A stretch of 26,982 nucleotides of DNA. Origin: Bacillota bacterium. GTDB taxonomy: Bacteria; Bacillota_A; Clostridia; Lachnospirales; WQUN01. Both the position numbers and the translations under genes were made by a program. The notes beneath the pieces were generated by a model. The model ran no database searches and was not told where the DNA came from. It worked only from the letters and a program-made list of their open reading frames with translations. The stretch covers positions 1-26,982 of the forward strand of contig WQTQ01000215.1 in assembly GCA_009786175.1 (NCBI GenBank), written 5' to 3'. This document shows positions 8,612 through 17,318 of this stretch, one piece after another. The stretch's first letter is position 1. Each line of letters begins with the position of its first letter.

Positions 8612-10543
8612 TTACTTAATGGGCTTACCGGCATTTACTGCGATAACTGCTGACCTGTTTGCACTGTCCCACTCTACTTCTGCATCAAATGCATACATTA
8701 CAAAGCGTAATGGTATAAATACCCTATCGTCAACTATTATGACAGAACCCATACCGTCTGGCAGCATTTCGTCTGCAGGTACTGTAAGTGTGCCTGATGG
8801 CAGGTGTACCAATGCAGAACGCGTGGCACTGTCCCAATCTACTTCCACACCTAAAGCTTCTGCAAATGTACGTAGTGGAATCATCATACGGTCTGTTGCA
8901 ACATCAATAAACGGCTCACCAACACTTATGCGCACTTGGTCGTTCAGCAAATATTCTATGCGCCCTTCTGTAAATATTAGAATTAATACGATTGGCTCGT
9001 CTGTTGCATATTCGTAAACTTCTGTCGCTTCATACGGGGCAGACTCATACTTTTCGTACAATACCTCTGTATCTGCTACTACCTGCGGCCGACGCGGTCT
9101 CCATGGAATAGGTGGCTGTGGTGCCACCTCCGGCAAAACAATTTGTATTGACGGCAGTGGTATCGGCGGAAATACTGTTATTGGCGGTTGAGGATGTATC
9201 GGCGGCGGTGGCACTTCTATTGCCTTCCATACAGCTGCTGCCTCCACATCTGCTGCAGGCATGGCGAAGGTATTACCTTCTATTCTTACATCATTAACTG
9301 TCCAGTAGTAGAACTCGTAGCCTGCCGGTGGTGTATCCGGGGTTAAGGTTACCAACACGCCTTCTGCTGCAGTACCTGAAGGCGAGGCTGTACCGCCTGT
9401 TACGGTTATTGAAAAGAGTACCGGAACTGCCTCTTCTGCTGTTAAGTCAACATTTACGGTTATTGTTGCCTCTGTACCGCCACGTAGAACAGTTATTGTA
9501 AATTTTGTGTTAATATCCGGCTCGCCTGCGGCAGGACGTGTGGCATTTACTGTTATTTCATCGTTAACCAGGGTTACACAAATACCAGCCGGGGCTGTGT
9601 ATGTTAGTGTAATTGGGCCTGTTGCCGTACCACCTACATGTACGCTTACATAGAGGTTTGTATCGCTTATCGTTACTGCATTTACGGTAAGGTATAATGT
9701 TGGCGGTGGCTGCGGGGTATAGTTAGCATTCACAAGCAGAACATGGATGACTTGACCGTACACTGTAATGGTCAAATTGATATACCGCCAAGAACCGCCG
9801 TCTTTGTCAACATCTATCATGTTGAAATAATCCAACCAGCCTGTGCCGCTTTGCCATACACGGCCTACGCGTACAAATGCTTCGGCACAGTTGCCGTCTT
9901 GGTCAAAGGCTTCAATAGTATCTGCCGCTGCAAGGTACACAGGGGCATTTACACCGTCAAGCTGTGTCCACATGCGGATCAAGCCTTGCTCTGCAAGACC
10001 TGCATTTGGCCTTGAAGGGCTGCCGTCTTCACCGTTATTAAAGATGTCGAAGCTGAATACCGGCAATACAGGTTCTTCAAACAAGGCATTTACAAGCAGC
10101 ACGTGAACGGCCTGACCGTACACTGTAATGGTCAAGTTAATGTACCGCCAAGAGCCGCCATCTTTATTAACATCCAGCATGTTGAAGTAATCCAGCCAGC
10201 CTGTACCGTCTTGCCATAGACGGCCTATGCGCACAAATTCTTCGGCACAGTTGCCGTTTTGGTCAAGAGCTTCAATGGTATCTGCCGCTGCAAGGTACAC
10301 AGGCGCGTTTGCGCCGTCAAGCTGTGTCCACATACGGATCAAACCTTGCTCCGCAAGACCTGCGTTTGGCCTTGAAGGGCTGCCGTCTTCGCCATTATTA
10401 AAAATGTCAAAGCGGAAAGTTCTTGCCATTGGTACATCTGCCCCAACTTCCACCGGCCCGCCAATAGACGCAACAGCAGCTGCCAGTATCATTAGGCATA
10501 CAAATAAAGCAGCAAGTCTTTTTAGTTGCATTTTTCCTTGCAT
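8612..10543 (-). CDS. Secreted multidomain protein with tandem repeat and copper-amine-oxidase-N-like domain
   Basis: Exported protein of 643 aa, function unknown. An N-terminal signal peptide (about 1-35: basic MQGKMQLKR, hydrophobic core, then an Ala/Gly-rich cleavage region) is followed by two copies of a 112-aa module at 42-153 and 162-273, exactly 120 residues apart and nearly identical. Next come an Ig-like beta domain (about 285-375), an InlB-B-repeat-like domain (about 376-442, with GYEFYYWTVN), a Pro-rich stretch (443-484), and a C-terminal domain (528-636) matching the Cu_amine_oxidN1 family (MMIPLRTFAEALGVEVDWD and VFIPLRFVMYAFDAEVEWD). That domain is common in clostridial surface proteins and does not imply oxidase activity. 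No SLH or LPXTG anchor is seen. The start has GGGGGAG about 8 bases upstream. The gene is divergent from the giant SLH gene. Confidence 0.85.
   Translation of the reverse strand: MQGKMQLKRLAALFVCLMILAAAVASIGGPVEVGADVPMARTFRFDIFNNGEDGSPSRPNAGLAEQGLIRMWTQLDGANAPVYLAAADTIEALDQNGNCAEEFVRIGRLWQDGTGWLDYFNMLDVNKDGGSWRYINLTITVYGQAVHVLLVNALFEEPVLPVFSFDIFNNGEDGSPSRPNAGLAEQGLIRMWTQLDGVNAPVYLAAADTIEAFDQDGNCAEAFVRVGRVWQSGTGWLDYFNMIDVDKDGGSWRYINLTITVYGQVIHVLLVNANYTPQPPPTLYLTVNAVTISDTNLYVSVHVGGTATGPITLTYTAPAGICVTLVNDEITVNATRPAAGEPDINTKFTITVLRGGTEATITVNVDLTAEEAVPVLFSITVTGGTASPSGTAAEGVLVTLTPDTPPAGYEFYYWTVNDVRIEGNTFAMPAADVEAAAVWKAIEVPPPPIHPQPPITVFPPIPLPSIQIVLPEVAPQPPIPWRPRRPQVVADTEVLYEKYESAPYEATEVYEYATDEPIVLILIFTEGRIEYLLNDQVRISVGEPFIDVATDRMMIPLRTFAEALGVEVDWDSATRSALVHLPSGTLTVPADEMLPDGMGSVIIVDDRVFIPLRFVMYAFDAEVEWDSANRSAVIAVNAGKPIK
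9725..10060 (-). repeat. Second copy of 112-aa tandem module
   Basis: Encodes residues 162-273 of the secreted protein and lies exactly 360 bases from the other copy. Differences are few and mostly conservative (for example EAFDQDGNCAEAFVRVGRVW here, EALDQNGNCAEEFVRIGRLW in the other). Both copies share FDIFNNGEDGSPSRPNAGLA at the start and end in a Leu-Leu-Val-Asn strand. I do not recognise the module as a named family. Confidence 0.9.
10085..10420 (-). repeat. First copy of 112-aa tandem module
   Basis: Encodes residues 42-153, directly after the signal peptide. The close DNA match to 9725-10060 points to a recent duplication or continuing gene conversion. Confidence 0.9.
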
Positions 10544-10589
10544 TTTACTTCTCCCCCTTATTTAATTATCTTACATGATTATTGCGGGA

Positions 10590-10618
10590 ATAGTAGCACC
10601 AAAGAAAAACATTGTCAA
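10590..10618 (-). promoter_or_regulatory. Promoter of the secreted-protein gene
   Basis: Read on the minus strand: a perfect -35 TTGACA (10613-10618), a 17-base spacer and -10 TACTAT (10590-10595). It lies about 45 bases before the start codon. This is close to the housekeeping sigma-factor consensus. Confidence 0.75.
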
Positions 10619-10651
10619 ATAATATTTTTATACAGTATTTTCCAAACTCAC

Positions 10652-10673
10652 TACCCCCTGATATCAGGGGGTA
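10652..10673. promoter_or_regulatory. Perfect 22-bp palindrome between divergent promoters
   Basis: A gap-free palindrome of 11-bp halves with centre GATATC and outer CCCCC/GGGGG blocks. It lies 33 bases upstream of the minus-strand -35 box and 41 bases upstream of the plus-strand -35 box. There is no T-run on either side, so a terminator is unlikely. A regulator binding site shared by both genes is the simplest reading. Its 14-bp half ACCCCCTGATATCA recurs in the hairpin after the giant gene. Confidence 0.6.
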
Positions 10674-10714
10674 AGAATCGTAACAATACGACAAAACAAA
10701 GTCATTAAAGGGCG

Positions 10715-10743
10715 TTGAGCTTGGAAAGATGTTAGGACATAAT
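10715..10743 (+). promoter_or_regulatory. Candidate promoter of the giant SLH gene
   Basis: TTGAGC (10715-10720), a 17-base spacer and CATAAT (10738-10743), each box one or two bases from consensus. It leaves an untranslated leader of roughly 40 bases ending in AAGGAGG (10773-10779) ahead of ATG 10790. Confidence 0.6.
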
Positions 10744-10789
10744 CTTAGGAAAAGTATAGGGAAAACCCCTAAAAGGAGGCAGTTATCAA

Positions 10790-13700
10790 ATGAAGTTGAG
10801 AATTAAAAGAGCAATATCAGCATTTTTAGCATTTGTGATGATATTCTCAACAAGTGTACCTACTTTAGGTGCCGTAACTTTTACAGATATTGATGGCACT
10901 TATCCAGCCGCCCGGGAAGCCATACAAAAATGGGCAAGTTATGGTATTGTACATGGGGTTGGCGATGATCGTTTCGGTCCATTATTGCACTTTACACGTG
11001 CCCAAATGGCCGCAATGATGGACAGAATAATGGGTTACACAGAAATGGCACCAAATACTTTTACGGACTTGCAAGAAGATAGGTGGTTTACATCATCCGT
11101 TCTTCGTGCGGTTCATGCAGGTGTATTTGATCCACTTGGCAATTTTAGAGCCGAGCAATACATTACCCGGGAAGAGACCGCCATGGCTTTTGCACGGGCG
11201 TTGGGGCTTAACATTCAGCCGGAACATTTGGGCTCAACCCACTTCATTGACGATGCTGCAATTTCACACCAAGCAAGACCGGCAATACACGCTGTTCTGC
11301 AGCAGCGTATAGTGCAAGGTTTTAATGTGGGTGACGGTTCGTTCGAGTTTCGCCCGCAAGACCATATTCGCCGTCAGGATATGATGGTAATGTTCTCGAA
11401 TGCGATTTACACAATTGTATCCCGGCCAACCACCGGAATAGTTACCGTCCGGTTTGTAATAGTCAATACCCCGGGTGTTACTATAACGGACTCTACCATT
11501 GGTAATTTAATTCTAACACAAGGGGTGGGCAGAGGCTATGTATATTTATACAACGTACAAGTTCACGACGAAGTACAAGTTAGAAGTGCCAACAGTGTGC
11601 TAAACTTGCAGGGCAATACCGTAATTCCCAACCTGCGTGTACTTCTGTCAACAGAGCACGACTTGGTTACAATTAATGCAGATGCAAGTGCAAATATTTC
11701 ATCCTTATCCATAGAACAAGGCACGGTAAAGCTTAATGGCCATGTAAACGAATTGACTGTATATGGCAACAATACCACTGTACACATCAATGGCTCGGTT
11801 GATACCCTTGATATTTTTGGCAACAATGTAACTGTTTATGTAAATGGCGAAGTTGGCGAAACCACCGTCGTCGGTAATAACGTTACCATTCATACCCACG
11901 AAGATGATGAAGATGAAGTACACGAAATTATCTACGAAGATGATGAAGATGACGAGGAAGACGAGCCTACGGCACCCGGCCGACAACCTGCCCGCAGGCC
12001 ATCTATACCTTTAATTCCTATTCACGACACTCCTCCCAGTGTGCCTTATACACCGGCTCCTCCTGCACCGCCTGTTCCTCCCATACCGCCAACTCCTCCT
12101 ATACCGCCAATTCCACCTAACGGCGGCGGTGATGAAACACCAACAGAGCCTGAAATAATCTTGGTTATTGTACCGGCAACAGTTATAATTACGGTTGGTG
12201 ACAGTTATGATTTTGTCGTACAAAATCAAGAAGACCCGGGCATTAATCTTCCGTATACCGATATTGTTTGGACAATTGAAGGTGCGATTTGTGAAGGCAC
12301 CACCATCAATGCACAAGGCCGCCTATATATTTCAGAAAATGAAACTGCAACTACAATTACAGTAAGAGCTGCATTGGCAAATGACCTGACCGTATATGCA
12401 TTGGCCACGGTAACAATTGTAGACTTGCTGCCGCCGGAAAATATACGCATAGACGGTAACTATACAGCAAGTACCACAACTATTACTTGGGACCCGGTAA
12501 CTAACAGCGGGCATGCAATCTACCGTGCCACAAGCGTGTTTGGCCAGTATGTTAGGGTTGGCGTAGTGCCTGCCGGTACAAATACTTGGACAGATACAAC
12601 GCAAGGCTCGGACACACCCCTTTCCCAAGCATTCTACTATAGGGTTAAAGCAGTCGCAGGGGAGTTTTACTCAAAAATGTCCGAGGAATGGGCATCCAGG
12701 GAGACAGATTTCTGGGGGCCAAATGTTCTTATCTGGTCGGAAGACGATGATTACTTGGAGATAAACACTCTTGCACAAGGCATTTTTAGAGAACCCGGTA
12801 CAGGTTGGAGTTTCTTCTACAACGCAGCCGGTGCCAGAGAACTCCGTCCATGCCCGCATACGGGTGCCCCAAGTGCAGGTGAGATTTACAGAGATCCTGT
12901 CACAGGTGACTACATTCGCGGCCGGGGAACAGAAACAGCTCAATTTGGTGACGAGAGATACGCCTTCTTTTTCAAGCCCGGTGATTTTTCTAACGTTGGC
13001 TTTGATGTAGGCTTCTACACCCACATTGTTGGTTTGGGCAGAGTACCTACAGATACACGCATAGGCAGGTTGTCTGTAACCGCACAATGGCGCGGAACAG
13101 TTCACTATCCTGCTAGAAATTCATCTTTTCCGGATAGAAACTACATCGGTAATTCTACTTGTAACTTCTGGCGTACAATGGAAAACGTGCATCTTCTATC
13201 AAACACTATGTGGGGAGTTTCCCAGGCTGCACCGCTTAGACGCTTGTATATAGACGGCAATCTTACACTTGCCACGGTTTACCCAACTGCAGAAGGCGGA
13301 AACTGGGCAAGCGGGGGCTTCCTTGCAGACAGTATTATAAGGGGCAACCTTTCTTACACAGGGCAGCAGCAATGGTTTACACGCAACACAGAGTACGGTG
13401 CAGCTACAGGCGGTCAGTGGAATATGGTTCACCTTGGTACACGCGGCAACAGCCCGGCACACGGCCACAACAATGGCAGTTGGACCAATCTTCCTTATGC
13501 ACAGCGTACTGTAGAAAAACCGTTTGTTTATATTAACAATGATGGGCATTATGCGGTATTTGTACCAACCCTTCGCACAAATACCTATGGTGTATCCTGG
13601 TGCCCTACTACCCGTGATATGGGTGAAGGTTCCAGCCTGCCGGTAATTGGCAGCTTCTATGTTGCAAGGCCTGAAACCAGTACCACAGCAACATTTAACA

Positions 13701-16700
13701 ATGCCATTGCCGCAGGTTACCATGTAATTATTACACCCGGCATCTACAACCTTACAAGCACAATCTATGTAAACAGAGCAGATACAATAATTCTTGGCCT
13801 TGGCCTTCCTTCTTTGGTAAACCAAGGTGACTTTAACCATATGGTAGTTGGCGATGTTGACGGTGTACGCATTGCAGGTATAATTTTTGATGCTGGCGAA
13901 GGTTACAATTCACCAATAATGCTTCAAGTTGGTATTACAAGCCGAGCATACAACTCGTACCATGGCACAAGCAATACACTTGTTCCTGCAAACCCAAATA
14001 ACCCAATTGTAATTTCTGACGTGGTATTTAGAATTGGCGGCCCAATTGAAGCCAGAATTGGTACAGCCATAGAAATACGCCGCGACCATGCAATTGGCGA
14101 CCATTTTTGGACATGGCGTGCAGACCACGGTGTTAGACCTTGGGATTACGAAGTTTATGGTAAACAAACCCAAGTAGGTTGGTTTATGAATGAAACCATA
14201 AACGGGACAATTATCTATGCAGACCACTTTATTATGTACGCATTAATGAACGAGCATTTTCACGAGTATCAACTTATTTGGTTTGGCAACTACGGACGCT
14301 TGTACTTCTACCAAAGTGAATTGCCTTATGACCCGCGTACCCAAGACGAATGGAGTCCGGGCCCCGGTACCAGAGGATGGCGTCCGGGCAACAGTACGCG
14401 CGGCTTTGCTTCGTATAAAGTTTATGACGGTGTAACCCATCATACGGCTTTTGGTATTGGTATATATGCAGTTCCGTCAAACACAGGCGGTACGGGTTGG
14501 ACACAGCGTAATCCTCATCCTGTTTTTGTGCAGTTAGAAAACGCAATTGAGGTGCCTCATGCACCGGGTGTTCACATTTGGCATGCATGTATATTAAACT
14601 TTGCCAATCCGATGATCACCTATAACCCGGACTATCCAAATACACCATGTCCGATTCGCTCCCACCCAAGGTTTATAGAAGATTTTGACGGTGACTTTGC
14701 TTTAGCCAGGGCGGGTTTAGAGGGGCATCCGACATATTGCCAACGGTTCCCGGCTATTGCTAACGTAATTAACGGCGTAGGCGGCGGTACGTGGGCAACG
14801 GTTAGATCCGGTTGGGTTATACATTTTAATAACCCGCCGGTTGGTACAGTAGATTTCTATATCGACGGTGTCCCTGCGCCTGCAATGGGCAGGTATAGCC
14901 AGCAGCCTCTTGTAGAACTGCGCTTTAGTGACCCATCGGTAGAAATTCGCTTTACATTAGACGGCACAGAACCAACAAGAAACAGCCAACTATACACAGT
15001 GCCGTTTTTGGTAGGTGAATTAGAGCAAATTGTACGGGTTAGAGCGGCTGCTTTTGGAATAGACGGCAGTGGAACAGCAGCATCTGAAATAAGAATCGGA
15101 CTGTCCCGCAGCAACAACGTTGCAAGGTTTAGGCCTGTCAGAGCATCCAGTCAAACAGGCGGACAGCCTGCAAGAGGTGCAGTTGACGGCAGAGGCGGCA
15201 GGGCAGATGGTTTTGTTGTACCCGGTACAGGAGGCGAAGCTGCCGGTGCAGATGCACGCTGGGCTGCGGCAGATCTAAATACGGGTAATCCGGCAATGGC
15301 TCAATGGGGCAACAGGAACCAATGGATTATGGTTGATTTGGAATCTGAAATTCCTATCGATGAAATTATTATAACATGGCAAAGTCAAGCCGGACGTTTA
15401 GTAGAAGGTCAAATTGCATTTTCTAACGACCCAAGCGTTTGGACTGCTCCGTCACCGTGGGTAGAAGGGCTGTTTGGCAGAGAAGGCCCAAGAGTTCTTG
15501 ACTCAAGATGGACTCAATTAGTGCCGTTAAGCACCGTATCCCCTACAGTAAGGTATCCAAACCCAACAATTAATACTAATGTAGCCATAAATGCAAACCC
15601 ACCTATGTTTAATCCGTCATTACCGGGGATTACTGTAGATTACAGGCAGGTTGATTTAGGCGGCAGGCGCCCGCGTCATACAGTCGATTTAAGCAGCGAA
15701 AATATAACAGCCAGGTTTGTAGTAATAGATATACGCCGTTCATTTGATTTTGCGCCATCTATCTGGGAAATTGAAATTTATGCAGCAATGGCGGACCCAT
15801 TTGTAATAGAGGGTATAGCACAGCCGCTTGCCGGTGATGCCGCCGGTGCAATTACCGGTATTACTACCCCTGACCCCAACATTACGCTAAGTAATATTCA
15901 ACTGATAGGTGCAACAGGTGCCGGTAATACCTTTGCGGAAGGTGATGTGCCGCAAATAACATTTACGGCAAATGTAAACCCTGCTACCGGCGGGTTTAAC
16001 GAGGAAATTTGGTCAGGCGGCAATGCTGCCGGGTTAATTTCTGCTGTTGGCTCTACTGCCATAACATTCACAAGGGTTAGCAACACCGAAATTACCGTTA
16101 CAATATCGCTTATGACTATTGCACCAAGACAGAGTATTACCGCTCCTGCTGCAGCAACTGTTAACGGACTTACACTGACCGCTGTCTTCCAAGATTCATT
16201 GGGGATTGCACGTAATGAATTTGCCGAAGGCGAAACAGTTACCGTCGTACTCCATGCTGCCGGGACACCTGCAGATAACACCCGCGCAGCAATATATGAG
16301 CTTAATCTGACATCTTCTCAGGTGACTATTGCATCCGGGCGACCGGAACTTAATATGCTTGCGGCATCAAATTGGGTTACCACACCTGCGGCAATTGCAG
16401 TTACGCTTGCCCCTGTAGAGCCTACTACACAGACTTTTAACCTTAGACCCGGCGCAAGCCCGGGTGCCGGTAATCCGCTATATCCTGCAGGAGGCTTTAT
16501 CTACACATTTATAATGCCGGATGCGGCAGTTACAGATTTACAGCTGCATTTTGATGTAAGGTTTAACCTTCTTGGATATTTTGAAAGACATACAGCAGGT
16601 ACACCTTCGCCGGACTTCGATAGAGCAAGAGCATCAAGTGTTGCCGGGGCAACATACAACCCTCTCAGAAATGCCGTAAATGCATTTAACGGATTGTATA

Positions 16701-17251
16701 ATGGCGACAACCGCTGGGAATCTGCAAATAACGATGTATCAACACGCAGCAATCATCCCGGTTGGATAATTGTTGACTTGGGTGCAGTGTACGATGTTTC
16801 AGATGTTGTTATTACCTGGCAAAGCCAGAATGCTTCCAGTCCTACTTTCCAAATACTTTTGACTGACGACCCTGACCTTTGGAACGATCCAAGGGCAACA
16901 GGTGCTAATGCCAATGTTGTGGGCGCAATCTCGCAAGAGCAGGTAGATAATTGGCTAAGTTGGAGGGCAGACCCCCGTTGGAATGTGGCATGGGCAGCAA
17001 ATATTGGACCAAGAAATACGGCAGACTTAACATCATTCGCCTCCTTATCCCGTGGTACAACAACGATAATACCTTGGAGAGCAGGAACTGACGGTGCTGT
17101 TACATTTGCACCAAGAGGAGAAGTAACCATCAACGGCGGCGGCACAGGACGTTATCTAATGTTCTGGGGCGACTTAAACGGTAATTCAGGTGGTTCTTTC
17201 GGATACTCTATCTGGGAAATAGAAGTTTACGGTACACGAGTATCGCCTTAA
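10790..17251 (+). CDS. Giant SLH-anchored surface protein with beta-helix core and two discoidin modules
   Basis: Exported 2153-aa protein held on the cell wall. A signal peptide (1-28, ending TLGA) is followed by three SLH domains (about 30-82, 91-139, 152-206; binding motifs TRAQ, TREE, RRQD). A repetitive beta-helix-like stretch (about 215-365) leads to a highly acidic linker (370-400) and a Pro-rich hinge (414-446). Then come Ig-like (about 455-540) and FN3-like (547-634) domains. The large core (about 642-1347) contains TPGIYNLTSTIYVNRADTII and resembles, from memory, pectate-lyase-fold proteins of actinobacteria labelled 'coagulation factor 5/8 type'. A chitobiase-C-like module (about 1360-1438, FTLDGTEPTRNS), a discoidin domain (1440-1666), a beta-rich spacer and a second discoidin domain (1929-2153) complete it. 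I infer a polysaccharide-binding or -cleaving enzyme; the substrate is unknown. Its context is a sugar ABC and two-component locus. Confidence 0.85.
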   Translation: MKLRIKRAISAFLAFVMIFSTSVPTLGAVTFTDIDGTYPAAREAIQKWASYGIVHGVGDDRFGPLLHFTRAQMAAMMDRIMGYTEMAPNTFTDLQEDRWFTSSVLRAVHAGVFDPLGNFRAEQYITREETAMAFARALGLNIQPEHLGSTHFIDDAAISHQARPAIHAVLQQRIVQGFNVGDGSFEFRPQDHIRRQDMMVMFSNAIYTIVSRPTTGIVTVRFVIVNTPGVTITDSTIGNLILTQGVGRGYVYLYNVQVHDEVQVRSANSVLNLQGNTVIPNLRVLLSTEHDLVTINADASANISSLSIEQGTVKLNGHVNELTVYGNNTTVHINGSVDTLDIFGNNVTVYVNGEVGETTVVGNNVTIHTHEDDEDEVHEIIYEDDEDDEEDEPTAPGRQPARRPSIPLIPIHDTPPSVPYTPAPPAPPVPPIPPTPPIPPIPPNGGGDETPTEPEIILVIVPATVIITVGDSYDFVVQNQEDPGINLPYTDIVWTIEGAICEGTTINAQGRLYISENETATTITVRAALANDLTVYALATVTIVDLLPPENIRIDGNYTASTTTITWDPVTNSGHAIYRATSVFGQYVRVGVVPAGTNTWTDTTQGSDTPLSQAFYYRVKAVAGEFYSKMSEEWASRETDFWGPNVLIWSEDDDYLEINTLAQGIFREPGTGWSFFYNAAGARELRPCPHTGAPSAGEIYRDPVTGDYIRGRGTETAQFGDERYAFFFKPGDFSNVGFDVGFYTHIVGLGRVPTDTRIGRLSVTAQWRGTVHYPARNSSFPDRNYIGNSTCNFWRTMENVHLLSNTMWGVSQAAPLRRLYIDGNLTLATVYPTAEGGNWASGGFLADSIIRGNLSYTGQQQWFTRNTEYGAATGGQWNMVHLGTRGNSPAHGHNNGSWTNLPYAQRTVEKPFVYINNDGHYAVFVPTLRTNTYGVSWCPTTRDMGEGSSLPVIGSFYVARPETSTTATFNNAIAAGYHVIITPGIYNLTSTIYVNRADTIILGLGLPSLVNQGDFNHMVVGDVDGVRIAGIIFDAGEGYNSPIMLQVGITSRAYNSYHGTSNTLVPANPNNPIVISDVVFRIGGPIEARIGTAIEIRRDHAIGDHFWTWRADHGVRPWDYEVYGKQTQVGWFMNETINGTIIYADHFIMYALMNEHFHEYQLIWFGNYGRLYFYQSELPYDPRTQDEWSPGPGTRGWRPGNSTRGFASYKVYDGVTHHTAFGIGIYAVPSNTGGTGWTQRNPHPVFVQLENAIEVPHAPGVHIWHACILNFANPMITYNPDYPNTPCPIRSHPRFIEDFDGDFALARAGLEGHPTYCQRFPAIANVINGVGGGTWATVRSGWVIHFNNPPVGTVDFYIDGVPAPAMGRYSQQPLVELRFSDPSVEIRFTLDGTEPTRNSQLYTVPFLVGELEQIVRVRAAAFGIDGSGTAASEIRIGLSRSNNVARFRPVRASSQTGGQPARGAVDGRGGRADGFVVPGTGGEAAGADARWAAADLNTGNPAMAQWGNRNQWIMVDLESEIPIDEIIITWQSQAGRLVEGQIAFSNDPSVWTAPSPWVEGLFGREGPRVLDSRWTQLVPLSTVSPTVRYPNPTINTNVAINANPPMFNPSLPGITVDYRQVDLGGRRPRHTVDLSSENITARFVVIDIRRSFDFAPSIWEIEIYAAMADPFVIEGIAQPLAGDAAGAITGITTPDPNITLSNIQLIGATGAGNTFAEGDVPQITFTANVNPATGGFNEEIWSGGNAAGLISAVGSTAITFTRVSNTEITVTISLMTIAPRQSITAPAAATVNGLTLTAVFQDSLGIARNEFAEGETVTVVLHAAGTPADNTRAAIYELNLTSSQVTIASGRPELNMLAASNWVTTPAAIAVTLAPVEPTTQTFNLRPGASPGAGNPLYPAGGFIYTFIMPDAAVTDLQLHFDVRFNLLGYFERHTAGTPSPDFDRARASSVAGATYNPLRNAVNAFNGLYNGDNRWESANNDVSTRSNHPGWIIVDLGAVYDVSDVVITWQSQNASSPTFQILLTDDPDLWNDPRATGANANVVGAISQEQVDNWLSWRADPRWNVAWAANIGPRNTADLTSFASLSRGTTTIIPWRAGTDGAVTFAPRGEVTINGGGTGRYLMFWGDLNGNSGGSFGYSIWEIEVYGTRVSP

Positions 17252-17261
17252 CTTGTAATTG

Positions 17262-17308
17262 AAAAACACCCCCTGATATCACATTGGCCAGTGTGATATC
17301 AGGGGGTG
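17262..17308 (-). terminator. Long hairpin, terminator of the sugar transport operon
   Basis: Perfect 17-bp arms at 17267-17283 and 17292-17308; the centre can extend the pairing through TGGCCA. Five As at 17262-17266 give a U-tract on the minus strand, 10 bases after the stop of the MalG-like permease, so it is a good intrinsic terminator in that direction. In the plus direction, after the giant gene, it has no T-run but may still slow polymerase. The arms contain the same 14-mer as the palindrome at 10652-10673. Confidence 0.8.
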
Positions 17309-17318
17309 AACTATTCCT

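Noticed and set aside
9725..10420. CRISPR-like or mobile repeat array
   Set aside because: The two copies are in-frame coding duplications of 360-base period with no spacers; no CRISPR array is seen anywhere in the window.
8612..10543. Functional copper amine oxidase
   Set aside because: Only the N-terminal accessory-type domain is present; no catalytic oxidase domain or topaquinone site region is seen.
13199..13840. 213-aa minus-strand frame inside the giant gene
   Set aside because: Antisense shadow of the beta-helix core; Cys- and Tyr-rich composition typical of reversed coding sequence.
17262..17308. Dedicated terminator of the giant gene
   Set aside because: No T-run follows on the plus strand. 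The U-tract is on the minus strand, so its clear role is ending the permease operon.
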